64,000 nucleotides of DNA from JAKVAV01 sp047632755 (GTDB lineage: Bacteria > Bacteroidota > Bacteroidia > Flavobacteriales_D > Cryomorphaceae). This document shows, piece after piece, positions 1 through 9,183 of the stretch. Each line of letters opens with the position of its first letter. The stretch's first letter is position 1. The stretch spans positions 1 through 64,000 of the forward strand of contig JBLIDT010000015.1 of NCBI GenBank assembly GCA_047632755.1, read 5' to 3'. The position numbers and the translations under genes are program-made. The notes below the pieces were generated by a model, which did no database searches, was not told the origin of the DNA, and saw only the letters and a list, made by a program, of their open reading frames with translations.

Positions 1-3000
1 ACCTCTATCGACTGTTGGTCTTGACAACCATATTCAGTTGTTGCAATTAGAGTAACCGTGTTCGTCTCAAGTTCTGTCCCCATATTCACATAGGTGTGCG
101 TATGCAATGAATCAGCATTTTGAGAATCATTTCCATCTCCATAATTCCAGAAGTATTCCGTCGCTCCTTCAGTATAATTGGCAAATTCAAAATCTGCCGG
201 AAAACAACCTTCCACTCCGTTTAGAGCAATACTCACATCGGGCAAAGGAAAAACTTTGATGTTTCCACTAGTGGTATCGGTGCAACCAAAACCAGACTGG
301 GCAACTAGGGTTACATTAAAGTCGCGAACAGTATCCATCAAATTCACGAATATATTTGAAGGATTCGCAATAAATGCCTGATTTCCATCTCCAAAGGACC
401 AGTTGTAAGTCGCTCCTCCAAATGATGTATTGACAAAACTCACACCCAACGGAGAGCAACCTTCGGTCTCTGGTGTAAATTGAGCAATCACAGGAGGGTA
501 GACAGTGATCTCAAGCATTGAAGTATCGGCGCAACCAAAGTCGGTTGAAGCAATCAACGAAACTTGAAAATCTTGAGGTGCAGTTGAAGTCGAAACAAAG
601 ACATGCTCGTGCACTAAATCCAAGGTGTCAGAAATGTTCCCGTCACCGTAATTCCATTGGTAATTTGTTGCAATGGAACTATTGTTTTGAAAGTTCACTG
701 GATAAGGTGAACAACCTGCTACTCCACTTGGAATGAAAGATGCAGAAGGTTTTGGATGCAAGATGAGTTGACTTCTTGCGGTGTCTTCGCAACCAAACAT
801 GGAGGTTGCGACCAATTGAATATCGAAAGTGTCAGGCTCAAAACCAACCGTTTGATAGCCTCCTAGAGGCTCTTCGGCTACACTCACCGTTCCATTGCCT
901 AAGTCCCACTGATAAAAGGAAGCATTCACACTTTCATTCTCAAAAATAAATGAAAGAGGTGAGCAGTCCTCAATAGGATGGAAAAATGCAGCCTCGACCA
1001 GCGGATGAACTTCTATATTTCTTGTAAAATAATCGCTACAACCTGCGGCCGTATGGGCTATGAGCTCTATTGTATAAGTGATGGTTTGATTTGTAGTATT
1101 CTCAAAAGTATACTCATGTGTGGAAGCCGAAGTATCGGAAAGCACTCCATCACCATAACTCCATACAAGAGAATCCGCGAGAATACTCTGATTCGTAATA
1201 TTGATAGTCAAAGGACCACAGCCCGAAGTTCGATCGACCGAAAACTGAGCGACTGGATCGGGATTTACCGTTACGGAAGCCGTAGATGTATCATTGCATC
1301 CGAATGCTGAAGTAGCCACCAACTCGACTTCATACGATATCGGAGCTAAAGTTGAGTTTCCATAAGTATGGGCTGGGTTTGGAGCGGAACTAATTGTTCC
1401 ATCTCCAAAGGTCCATTGGTAATTAATGGCTCCTATAACTACAGGGAACTGCACGGTAAAAGGATTACAGCCTGTATCTGCAGGCAAGGTGAAGTCGAAA
1501 TCAGGCTGGGGAAATACCGAAATTGTGGTCGAAGTAGTATCATCGCAACCGTTTGGTGTATAAGCGATCAATTGAACCTCAAACTGTTGGATTGAAGATG
1601 TGTTATTTGCAAACTGATGACTCGGGTTTTCGTCGGCTGTAGTAGTTCCATCACCAAAATCCCAGGCAAAAATATCAGCATTGATAGATGTGTTAAGGAA
1701 GTTTGCCGGGTCAGGATCACATCCAGGAATGTAGAATGCTTGAAATTGAGCAACGGCATTGGGATTGACCGTAACGCTACTAGTGGCCGTATCGCGACAC
1801 CCAAAAGCGTTTTGTGCTATCAAAGTGACTGAATAAACAGAGTCAGCATCGCCAAAATTGTTAAAAATATGTGTGGGGTTTTCGTCGCCACTACCCCCGC
1901 CACCGCCAAAGATCCATGAGTATGAATCTCCACCAGTAGTGGTATTGTTAAAGTCAACTTCGAGTTGCGCGCAGCCAGCCGTCTCAGCATGAATAAAAGA
2001 CGCAATAGGAGCGGGCTCAACATTGACTATTTGTGTCGCTGAACTTGCACAGTTTGCCGAGGCCACGATGAGTTCAACTGTAAAAGTTCCTGACCCAGAA
2101 TATGCGTACGTGGGATTTTGATCTTGTGAATCATTTCCATCACCAAAATCCCAATCCCAAGAAATGATCGGATCTCCTGCTTGGGAAGTTGACAAATCCA
2201 CAAAACTTCCTTCGGAACCAATACAGACATTCTGAACCAGAAAATTCGAGATAGGCGCTTCAAATACTTCAATGATATGAGTATCGCTATTGGTGCAGCC
2301 ATTTGGCGAAGTAACTGTAAGAACCACATTGTAAGAACCCGATGTAGTGTAATCTTGAACAGGAGGAAATTGTCCTGAAAATGTATTTCCATTTCCAAAA
2401 CTCCATTGCCAATCGCTTACAGTTCCTGTAGATCCATCGCTGAAATTGACTTGTAGATTATCGCATGCCTCGTCATTGTCAAAATCAATCTGGGCTGTAG
2501 GCGCTGGCAAAACGGTAATCGGCACATAGGCTGTATCCCTGCAACCACTTCCTGGCCCGCCCACCACAGCAATAAGTTCTACATTGAAAGTACCCGTCGT
2601 GTTAAAAACATGATTCACAACTGGAGCGCCAGAAATAACAGGTGGAGTTCCGTCATCGAAATCCCACTGAAAACCTGTGGCATTTCCTGATGAATTGTTT
2701 GTAAAAGATACCACATCTCCTTGGCAAATAGTAGTCGCATTTGCTGCGATAGCCGCAGTGGGAGGAGACACGATTTCTACTTGAATCGTTACCGCATCAA
2801 TTCCACACAGGTTACTATCCAAAAGGAGAACATCGTAAGTACCAATGGCAGGATATTCCATCGTTTGAGGAAAAGTTGGAGGCCACGGAGTCCAGTCGAT
2901 GATTGAGTCGTATCCAAGTCCCCAGTAGTCACCGAAATTCCAATATTCGTAACGCTGGTATATATTTCCTTGAAAAAGGCAATTGCGTTCTGTGGTGTTA

Positions 3001-3719
3001 TTAAATGTGAACTGGTTATCAGGCCAGCACAACACAATAGCTGATGGCGTGATTCCAGCATCATCTATATCCCAAATTCGAATAGGATTAAAGGACGCCG
3101 TACTGGGACCACCTTGAACTGTATTGCAATAGTTTTCTGCAGTAAGTGTCACAACGGTTTCGCAATCCACAGTTCCTGGTTGATAGGTGTGTGAGACCAC
3201 TTGGCCAAGGTTCGTATAATCGTAGATTTCAATAGGAGAGCCATCTCCAAAATTCCAAGTAAATACAGTTGTTTCAGAAGTATTTGTACTGGAATTGATA
3301 AAGTCCATTGTCTGTGGAGCACAGGCTTGAGTCAAACCACCCACGGGAACTTGTATGGAAGCGTTACTGGCCTCTTCAATCACAATTACACCGTTTACAG
3401 TGCAACCAGTGGCTGTCTCAATAAAAGTCAATAAAAAAGTATCGACCGTTGCGGCATAGGTGTGTGTGATAAAATCAGGAGGCACGAGACCACCGCCATT
3501 TTGGATAGGCGAACCATCACCCCAATTCACTTCCCAAGCACCGATATTATTCGGCGACTGAAGGTTCAGGCTGAAATTGTTTCCATTACAGCTATACCAG
3601 TAGGGTGTATCCGTTGGGTTGCCAAAAAAGTCAAACAACTCACACTGTGCTTTAAGATCAGTGTTTGCCAACAGAAGGAAGGGGAGAATGACTAAAACAA
3701 TTCTTTTTGCAATCCTCAT
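1..3719 (-). CDS. Giant secreted PKD-repeat protein, N-terminal part (runs off left edge)
   Basis: Open on the minus strand from ATG at 3719 to the window edge without a stop (1239 residues seen). Residues 1-25 form a signal peptide ending in KAQ, so it crosses the inner membrane by Sec. After it come about 14 PKD-like units of roughly 85 residues, each with a W-x-FGDG-type turn (near 3525, 3245, 2930, 2655, 2395, 2132, 1905, 1655, 1404, 1152, 895, 648, 396 and 138) and a closing GC-x-DT motif. Units nearest the N-terminus are the most divergent (WDFDDG, FGDYWG); those from 1660 down are the most alike. Proteins of this build in Bacteroidota are usually large cell-surface or adhesin proteins exported by the type IX system, with a C-terminal sorting domain, which would lie outside this window. 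Function beyond that is not known. Confidence 0.85.
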   Translation of the reverse strand, partial: MRIAKRIVLVILPFLLLANTDLKAQCELFDFFGNPTDTPYWYSCNGNNFSLNLQSPNNIGAWEVNWGDGSPIQNGGGLVPPDFITHTYAATVDTFLLTFIETATGCTVNGVIVIEEASNASIQVPVGGLTQACAPQTMDFINSSTNTSETTVFTWNFGDGSPIEIYDYTNLGQVVSHTYQPGTVDCETVVTLTAENYCNTVQGGPSTASFNPIRIWDIDDAGITPSAIVLCWPDNQFTFNNTTERNCLFQGNIYQRYEYWNFGDYWGLGYDSIIDWTPWPPTFPQTMEYPAIGTYDVLLLDSNLCGIDAVTIQVEIVSPPTAAIAANATTICQGDVVSFTNNSSGNATGFQWDFDDGTPPVISGAPVVNHVFNTTGTFNVELIAVVGGPGSGCRDTAYVPITVLPAPTAQIDFDNDEACDNLQVNFSDGSTGTVSDWQWSFGNGNTFSGQFPPVQDYTTSGSYNVVLTVTSPNGCTNSDTHIIEVFEAPISNFLVQNVCIGSEGSFVDLSTSQAGDPIISWDWDFGDGNDSQDQNPTYAYSGSGTFTVELIVASANCASSATQIVNVEPAPIASFIHAETAGCAQLEVDFNNTTTGGDSYSWIFGGGGGSGDENPTHIFNNFGDADSVYSVTLIAQNAFGCRDTATSSVTVNPNAVAQFQAFYIPGCDPDPANFLNTSINADIFAWDFGDGTTTADENPSHQFANNTSSIQQFEVQLIAYTPNGCDDTTSTTISVFPQPDFDFTLPADTGCNPFTVQFPVVIGAINYQWTFGDGTISSAPNPAHTYGNSTLAPISYEVELVATSAFGCNDTSTASVTVNPDPVAQFSVDRTSGCGPLTINITNQSILADSLVWSYGDGVLSDTSASTHEYTFENTTNQTITYTIELIAHTAAGCSDYFTRNIEVHPLVEAAFFHPIEDCSPLSFIFENESVNASFYQWDLGNGTVSVAEEPLGGYQTVGFEPDTFDIQLVATSMFGCEDTARSQLILHPKPSASFIPSGVAGCSPYPVNFQNNSSIATNYQWNYGDGNISDTLDLVHEHVFVSTSTAPQDFQVSLIASTDFGCADTSMLEITVYPPVIAQFTPETEGCSPLGVSFVNTSFGGATYNWSFGDGNQAFIANPSNIFVNLMDTVRDFNVTLVAQSGFGCTDTTSGNIKVFPLPDVSIALNGVEGCFPADFEFANYTEGATEYFWNYGDGNDSQNADSLHTHTYVNMGTELETNTVTLIATTEYGCQDQQSIE

Positions 3720-3805
3720 AACCTGCATTTACGCAGAAACCTTAGAAAGGTTTGCTAGCTGGCATATAAGGTGAAGGACTAAAGAAGGCTAGAGAAGAAT
3801 GGATT

Positions 3806-4951
3806 TTAGTGAGGATCCTGAAAATCAGGGTTGTTTATGAAATCCTCATCCGTTAGGGTTTCCAAGAAAGCGACTAAATCGTAAACATCCTGCTCGGATA
3901 ATCCAAGGCCCACTCCTTGAAATTTCATCAATGGATCGATGGTTAAAGAGGGATGGCCTCCAGTGTTGTAATGTTCTATTACTTCCTCGAGGGTTTCAAA
4001 GCGTCCATCGTGCATGTAGGGAGCGCTCAAGGCAATGTTCCTCAACGTGGGTGTCTTAAATTGACCTTCCGAAAATGAACTTCCATTGACTTCAGCACGA
4101 CCTAAATCGGTAAAGACAGTATCTAGGCCATTGTTGTGAAATTGTTGATCGGTAAACAAAACAAGCGCACCTCCATGGCAGTGAAAACAATCTCCACCGT
4201 TTTGGCCTCCAGGAAACACATTGGGGTCACCCCCCTCTGCCAAGAAAAGAAACAATCCGTTTTGCTCGCTGATGTCTAACTGCTCTGGCCCATATTGCGC
4301 TCGATCGAAATCGCTATTTCCCGACACCATCGTACGAATGAACTGAGCCATGGCATAGGTGACTCTAACAGAATCAACACAGGGAGTGCCAAATGCAGCC
4401 GAAAACATCTCTTGGTAAATGGAATCACTACCTATTCTTTCTACAGCTTCCTTCCAAGAGAGATCCATTTCGATCGGATTTTCAATGGGCTCCAAAAGCT
4501 GCTCTTCCAGTGTTCGCGCTCTGCCATCCCAAAAGAAATTTGTGTTCCAAGCCATATTGACCAAAGCCATGCTGTTCCTTCGTGTCATGTCTCCGTATAA
4601 GCCAACGCTCAAAGGCACATTATCAGAAAAAGAAGCAGAAGGGAAATGGCAGGAACCGCAACTCACTGCATTGTTTCTAGAAAGATCTTTTTCCCAAAAA
4701 AGATGGCGACCAAGCTCTATTCCTTCCTCTGTAAAAGGATTATCAGATGGAATAATCGGATCGGGAAAAAAGAAGGGTTTTTCGAATTCATAAGGAGTCC
4801 CTACTCCTGATACATTCTCGCATAGGCTGTTATCCTCATCGCAAACAGGCTCATCCTTTTTGCAAGAAGCCCACAGCAAAAGCAGTGAAACGAAGAGAGT
4901 GGCAGAAAATAATCTTGAAGAAAACCCGCACGTTCTCAAGACTATCATCAT
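3806..4951 (-). CDS. Di-heme cytochrome c peroxidase, MauG/MbnH-like lipoprotein
   Basis: 381 residues. The N-terminus has a hydrophobic stretch ending in the lipobox-like LWASC, so it is probably a lipoprotein facing the periplasm. Two c-type heme sites are visible: CGSCH in the N-terminal half and CFHCH in the C-terminal half, plus the family motif PYMHDGRF followed by TLEEVIEHY. Bacterial di-heme peroxidases of this family reduce H2O2 (CcpA) or oxidise protein tryptophans (MauG, MbnH). It starts inside the stop codon of the MbnP-like gene (ATGA overlap 4948-4951), so the two are translated together; that context favours an MbnH-like role over a plain peroxidase. ATG at 4948 (M2) is an alternative start. 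Confidence 0.88.
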   Translation of the reverse strand: MMIVLRTCGFSSRLFSATLFVSLLLLWASCKKDEPVCDEDNSLCENVSGVGTPYEFEKPFFFPDPIIPSDNPFTEEGIELGRHLFWEKDLSRNNAVSCGSCHFPSASFSDNVPLSVGLYGDMTRRNSMALVNMAWNTNFFWDGRARTLEEQLLEPIENPIEMDLSWKEAVERIGSDSIYQEMFSAAFGTPCVDSVRVTYAMAQFIRTMVSGNSDFDRAQYGPEQLDISEQNGLFLFLAEGGDPNVFPGGQNGGDCFHCHGGALVLFTDQQFHNNGLDTVFTDLGRAEVNGSSFSEGQFKTPTLRNIALSAPYMHDGRFETLEEVIEHYNTGGHPSLTIDPLMKFQGVGLGLSEQDVYDLVAFLETLTDEDFINNPDFQDPH

Positions 4952-5709
4952 TTTAAGACAAATGCTTTAGACATGTTGTTGGCAAGCTTAATCCCTGTTT
5001 CAATTTGGGTTTCAGAACCATGAAAAGAAGTTACCTCAGCCAAGTTTATGGTATCTGCCGCAGTAGCAAAAATGCTATCAACATCAACCGCAAAAGAAAA
5101 AAGTATGGTTTCTCCAGGCTTAATATCCACGCTTTTTTGGAAGAAACCTACTTCTCTAAAAAGGGTATCTGTGCCAGTATGAAAGGAGAAAGGCGTTGGA
5201 AGAAAATCGTCGGTATTTGGCTCAAGATCGAACCGACCATCGAATGAAAAGAACCGGTAGCCAGAAGCCCATTGCCAGTACATTCCTGCAGATGTCACTT
5301 CGCTTAAAGGATGTCCTGAAGGATATTGTGAAATTAAGAAATCAGGGTCATTGGTCCCGTTCATACTCGGAGGAACACCCAAGTCGTAACTCAAGCCTGT
5401 GTAATTCCCTGTTGGAACCACAAACTCCAAGCTTCTATGAAGCTCCTGCATTCGGATTAACTCAATGTCTGAAATTTCCAGAAAATCTCCGCCTGGCTTG
5501 TGCAGCCTAATATTTGAGATATAAAACTTTACGTCCAAAACGTTAAAGGGATAATCGTGAATATTTGTGTAGGTATTCCCTAACTGTAGATCCTCCCCAT
5601 TGAATCGAGGATCAAAAGTCATAAACAACTTTGAATCAGGGCTTGACTCATCATCGTCACAAGAAATAGCCATTACAGCAATCAAGGCAATAAAAAATAC
5701 TCTTTTCAT
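4948..5709 (-). CDS. MbnP-family copper-binding-type lipoprotein
   Basis: 253 residues from ATG at 5709. The longer reading frame up to 5820 overlaps the divergent helicase gene and adds 37 residues without signal-peptide character, while the chosen start gives MKRVFFIALIAVMAISC, a classic lipoprotein signal with Cys17. The body shows the MbnP pattern: an F-x-P-x-FNGE-x-L strand early on, then LDVKFYISNIRL, and the aromatic block MYWQWASGYRFF (about residue 157) followed by FHTGTD. In characterised MbnP proteins a tryptophan is oxidised to kynurenine by the partner di-heme enzyme MbnH and helps bind copper. The overlapping downstream di-heme gene fits this pairing. No methanobactin genes are nearby, so a role in copper handling is inference. 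Confidence 0.82.
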   Translation of the reverse strand: MKRVFFIALIAVMAISCDDDESSPDSKLFMTFDPRFNGEDLQLGNTYTNIHDYPFNVLDVKFYISNIRLHKPGGDFLEISDIELIRMQELHRSLEFVVPTGNYTGLSYDLGVPPSMNGTNDPDFLISQYPSGHPLSEVTSAGMYWQWASGYRFFSFDGRFDLEPNTDDFLPTPFSFHTGTDTLFREVGFFQKSVDIKPGETILFSFAVDVDSIFATAADTINLAEVTSFHGSETQIETGIKLANNMSKAFVLK

Positions 5710-5745
5710 TAAAGAAGGTCTTTTCGTTTTCACACGGTATCTATA

Positions 5746-5753
5746 CAAAAATA
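5746..5753 (-). promoter_or_regulatory. -7 promoter element of the MbnP/MbnH-like operon
   Basis: Reads TATTTTTG on the minus strand, matching the Bacteroidota -7 consensus TAnnTTTG. It lies 36 bases before the ATG at 5709, giving a short leader of about 30 bases. No convincing -33 element was seen. Confidence 0.5.
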
Positions 5754-5790
5754 ACCTATTTTTCCCTGCCCAAATGCAACCCCAATCACC

Positions 5791-8700
5791 TTGAACAATA
5801 ACAACACCAGCCGTTTTCACATTTACAAATCCTCAGCCGGATCTGGAAAAACCACAGCACTTATTGGTGTCTTTCTTAGACTAAGTCTCTCATCGTCAAT
5901 CCCCAATAAGTTTAAAAGCATACTGGCAATAACCTTTACAAATAAAGCCGCCAACGAGCTCAAAGAAAGATTCATCTCGTCTTTGAAAAAATTAAAATCT
6001 ATAAATCCCCAAACACCCTCGGACTTAGAAGATTTTGAAGTAAAGCAACTTTTAGATGAGACCAAGCTAAGTCCTACTGAGTTAAAAGAACGAGCTGCCA
6101 AAGTATTTGAAATTGCCCTCAGAGATTACGATGAGATCGGTATTGGAACCATCGATGGATTCAACCACAAATTGATTCGATCATTTAGCCGTGATCTGAG
6201 ACTTAAATCGGACTTTGAAGTAGAGCTGGATGAAGCAAAGCTATTCGCCGATGCGGTAAATTTGTTGTTGGAAAAAGTGGGCGTTGACAACCACATTACG
6301 CATCACCTTCTCAATTATTTGAGGCAATCAATAGACGACGACAAAAAAGCGAATATCACCACTCGTCTAAATGACCTCAGAAATCTAATCTCTTCCGAAG
6401 ATTCAGAAAAACCCGTGGCGTCACTTTACGAGATTGATCCCCGAAATTTTGAAGAAACCAAAAAGAAGCTTGAGCCCTTGGTATCTTCTTTCGAAAATTT
6501 GTGCCACTCTATTGGAAATGATGTGTTTACTATTTTTGAAGAGGAAGGATTAGAAGGAGCAGACCTGAGCTATGGAACTGGCGGTTTTTACGCCTACTTC
6601 GAAAAGTTGAAGGACTACACAGGAGGTTATGTAAAGCTTCGTTCGAATCTACTCACTAAGCTGGACAAGCCCTGGTGCAGTGGTTCTGCATCTGCTGCAG
6701 CTAAGGAATCCATTGAAAGACGTCAATCTGATCTACTTGATCACTATTACTCTTCGACGGCGCTTTTTCAAAAACACTACACCGATTATGCCATTGCTAA
6801 AGCACTAAAAGCTCAAATCGATCTACTGGCTGTATTGGTTGATCTGTCTCGGGAGCTAAAAGCTTTGGCAGAAGAAAGAAATGTGGTTCCAATTTCGACT
6901 TTCAATGGCATTATTTCTAAGTCGATGCGTGACGAGCCTGTGGCATTTATCTACGAGAAATTCGGGAATCGCTACAAGCATATCCTAGTAGATGAATTTC
7001 AAGATACCAGTGAACTGCAGTGGAACAACATCACGCCATTTGTAGCAGAATCGTTAGCATCAGGGCAATTCAATATGGTAGTGGGTGATGCCAAACAGAG
7101 TATTTACCGGTGGCGAGGTGGAAAAGCAGAGCAACTCATTCGCCTGCCCGAATTGAATCCCGACGATCTCAGCATTGCATCGGACACCAGAGTAAGTTTC
7201 TCGCAAAACGCTAAGATTATACCCCTCGGTGTCAATTACCGCAGCCTTCCCATAATCGTGGATTTCAACAATTCCTTTATAAAGGAATTGACCCCAATCC
7301 TCACAGAGCCTGATACACTTTTTCGCACCGAATACGAGGGAGAAAGTGCCCATCAGTCTTTTCCCAAGTCCAAAAAAGGCGGCTACGTAGAGTGGCAACA
7401 AATCGAGAAAAATCCAGAGCCCGAATTGGTCTCTGCTCAAGTACTGAAGTTTGTGCAAGAGGCTCGAGAAGATGGATATTCTTTTGGAGACATGGCCGTT
7501 TTGGTACGGAAAAAAGGGAAGGATGTCAACGACATCATCAGACGGTTCAGCGAAGAAGATATTCCATTTACAACGCGAGACAGTTTCGGGTTGGACATGA
7601 ATACCACCGTCGGAATGCTGACCGCTTTCTTGCGTTTATCAATGGATGGAAATTTGGCAACAGCACAGATTAAGATCATCCGTGAGGTATGTCGTTTGCA
7701 TAAAGTCCCATTTGAGCCCCACAAGTTTTGGGAAAGACCCAGCTATCGCGGCTCGATTGATTTCACTGCTTTCGCCAAAGTCTTCTCATCAGACTTTTCA
7801 CTGGGTTTCCTTTCGGGAATGAGCGCTTGGGAAATAAGCAAAGAGATCATAAACAGATTCGTGCCAAAAGATAAGCGCAGAGATGTTTTTGTGGAATCTT
7901 TCCTGAACTGCATCCTCGAAAAAGGTGGTCGCTCGTTGTCAGCTCAAGAATTCTTAGAGTGGTGGGATAGCTTGGGGAATAAACCCGAAGCGAAAGTGGG
8001 TGATTCAGGAAATCAAGTGCAGCTCATGACCATCCACAAATCCAAAGGACTTCAGTTTCCCGTGGTGATTCTCCCAAATCTCAATTGGAACTTTTCCAAT
8101 CGTGTTGAAACCAAATGGCTTCGCACGAATGAAAAACTAGACATCCCTTTTGACTATGTTCCTCTTCAACTATCTCAATCGCTGGAGGATATGGGATACA
8201 AGGCGGATCTGGGACAATACAATCAAGAAAATAAGTTTGACAACATTAACCTGATTTACGTTGCAGTTACCAGACCCTCCGAGAGGCTTTACATCAGCCA
8301 TGCCGAAGGCACCAAGGCCCAGACAGGACCAGCGATAAGCGCTGCTTTCGAAAAGCTAAAAGCCAAGTTTGAAGGCTCTTCGGAAGTACATGTAGAAATT
8401 GATTCTAAAAATTCCGAAGGAATAGAATCAAGCTTAATCATTGGAGAGAAACAAAAAGTTACATCCTCAGAGAAAACAGAAAAATCTGGACAAATGATGG
8501 AACTTGAGAATCCTGTTGACATTTCTGTAGAGAAGAGATTTACGATAAGCAGTGAAGGCATATCTCCCAATCGGGAAGCGGGAATTCTCTTTCACGAACT
8601 TGCCGCAAAGAGTCAGAATCTTGAGGAAGCAAAAGCTCAACTTCAAACTTGGAGCGGAAACGGCAGAGTGCCAGCCGATCAAGAAAGAGAGCTCTCTCTC

Positions 8701-9015
8701 TGGATTGAAGAGCTCTATTCGGACAAAAAATATCAAGAACTGATTGGGGCTGGTGAGCGCCTAGCAGAAAGAACGCTCGCAAAAGAAGGTCAAGTTTTTC
8801 GACCCGATATGGTTTTTAAAGAACCTTCCTCATTTACCGTAATTGACTTCAAAACGGGAGAGGAAAAAGACCAGCACTTATCCCAAGTCCGTGATTACTT
8901 GAAAGCGATCAATAGTGCCGAAAATCAGATAGGAAAAGGCTATGTAGTCTATCTTCCTGAAATGAAATGGGTAGAAGTGGAAAGTAAGGGCGCCGAGCAA
9001 GGAACGCTCTTCTAA
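5791..9015 (+). CDS. addA: UvrD-type helicase-nuclease, AddA/RecB-like subunit
   Basis: 1074 residues from TTG at 5791; no in-frame ATG lies upstream near a family-like N-terminus. All superfamily 1 helicase motifs can be read: Walker A SSAGSGKTTA (about 14-23), TFTNKAA (about 48), DEFQD (about 401-405), GDAKQSIYRWRGG (about 432), TIHKSKGLQFP (about 747) and YVAVTRP (about 822). The C-terminus carries a RecB-type nuclease with FRPDMVF and VIDFKTG (about 1017). It therefore belongs to the double-strand-break resection nucleases that unwind and degrade DNA ends before RecA loading. The partner AddB-like gene is about 6 kb downstream on the same strand rather than adjacent. A 125-base repeat begins 2 bases after the stop codon. 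Confidence 0.85.
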   Translation: MNNNNTSRFHIYKSSAGSGKTTALIGVFLRLSLSSSIPNKFKSILAITFTNKAANELKERFISSLKKLKSINPQTPSDLEDFEVKQLLDETKLSPTELKERAAKVFEIALRDYDEIGIGTIDGFNHKLIRSFSRDLRLKSDFEVELDEAKLFADAVNLLLEKVGVDNHITHHLLNYLRQSIDDDKKANITTRLNDLRNLISSEDSEKPVASLYEIDPRNFEETKKKLEPLVSSFENLCHSIGNDVFTIFEEEGLEGADLSYGTGGFYAYFEKLKDYTGGYVKLRSNLLTKLDKPWCSGSASAAAKESIERRQSDLLDHYYSSTALFQKHYTDYAIAKALKAQIDLLAVLVDLSRELKALAEERNVVPISTFNGIISKSMRDEPVAFIYEKFGNRYKHILVDEFQDTSELQWNNITPFVAESLASGQFNMVVGDAKQSIYRWRGGKAEQLIRLPELNPDDLSIASDTRVSFSQNAKIIPLGVNYRSLPIIVDFNNSFIKELTPILTEPDTLFRTEYEGESAHQSFPKSKKGGYVEWQQIEKNPEPELVSAQVLKFVQEAREDGYSFGDMAVLVRKKGKDVNDIIRRFSEEDIPFTTRDSFGLDMNTTVGMLTAFLRLSMDGNLATAQIKIIREVCRLHKVPFEPHKFWERPSYRGSIDFTAFAKVFSSDFSLGFLSGMSAWEISKEIINRFVPKDKRRDVFVESFLNCILEKGGRSLSAQEFLEWWDSLGNKPEAKVGDSGNQVQLMTIHKSKGLQFPVVILPNLNWNFSNRVETKWLRTNEKLDIPFDYVPLQLSQSLEDMGYKADLGQYNQENKFDNINLIYVAVTRPSERLYISHAEGTKAQTGPAISAAFEKLKAKFEGSSEVHVEIDSKNSEGIESSLIIGEKQKVTSSEKTEKSGQMMELENPVDISVEKRFTISSEGISPNREAGILFHELAAKSQNLEEAKAQLQTWSGNGRVPADQERELSLWIEELYSDKKYQELIGAGERLAERTLAKEGQVFRPDMVFKEPSSFTVIDFKTGEEKDQHLSQVRDYLKAINSAENQIGKGYVVYLPEMKWVEVESKGAEQGTLF

Positions 9016-9017
9016 CT

Positions 9018-9142
9018 AGTGTCTGTCTAGAGAGTCCATTTTCTGCGTTCCACTTGTTTTAAAAACAGTCATTGACAAAAGTCAACTCCTTGGTTTTTAA
9101 ACCTACATGCGCCTTGCTAATAAACTCTCTAGCTCAGACATT
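9018..9142 (+). repeat. Small repeat with terminal inverted repeats, copy A
   Basis: 125 bases. The left end AGTGTCTGTCTAGAGAGT is matched in inverted form by the right end (reverse complement AATGTCTGAGCTAGAGAGT). The interior holds the hairpin TTGACaaaaGTCAA at 9072-9085 inside a 21-base stretch (9072-9092) that is identical in copy C at 58071-58091. Copy B (14947-15107) is the same element in inverse orientation. The element follows the addA stop by 2 bases. Similarity to B continues weakly to about 9160, and a further inverted end-like sequence is seen at 9166-9186, so the true right border is not certain. Confidence 0.75.
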
Positions 9143-9183
9143 CGACTAAATCGATAGATTCTCAACTCTATAGACAGCCACAA

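Noticed and set aside
1..3695. Plus-strand frames of 60-125 residues across the first 3.7 kb
   Set aside because: They are shadows of the continuous PKD-repeat frame on the minus strand and have no family features.
4419..4793. 124-residue plus-strand frame
   Set aside because: Lies fully antisense to the di-heme peroxidase, whose heme motifs are intact.
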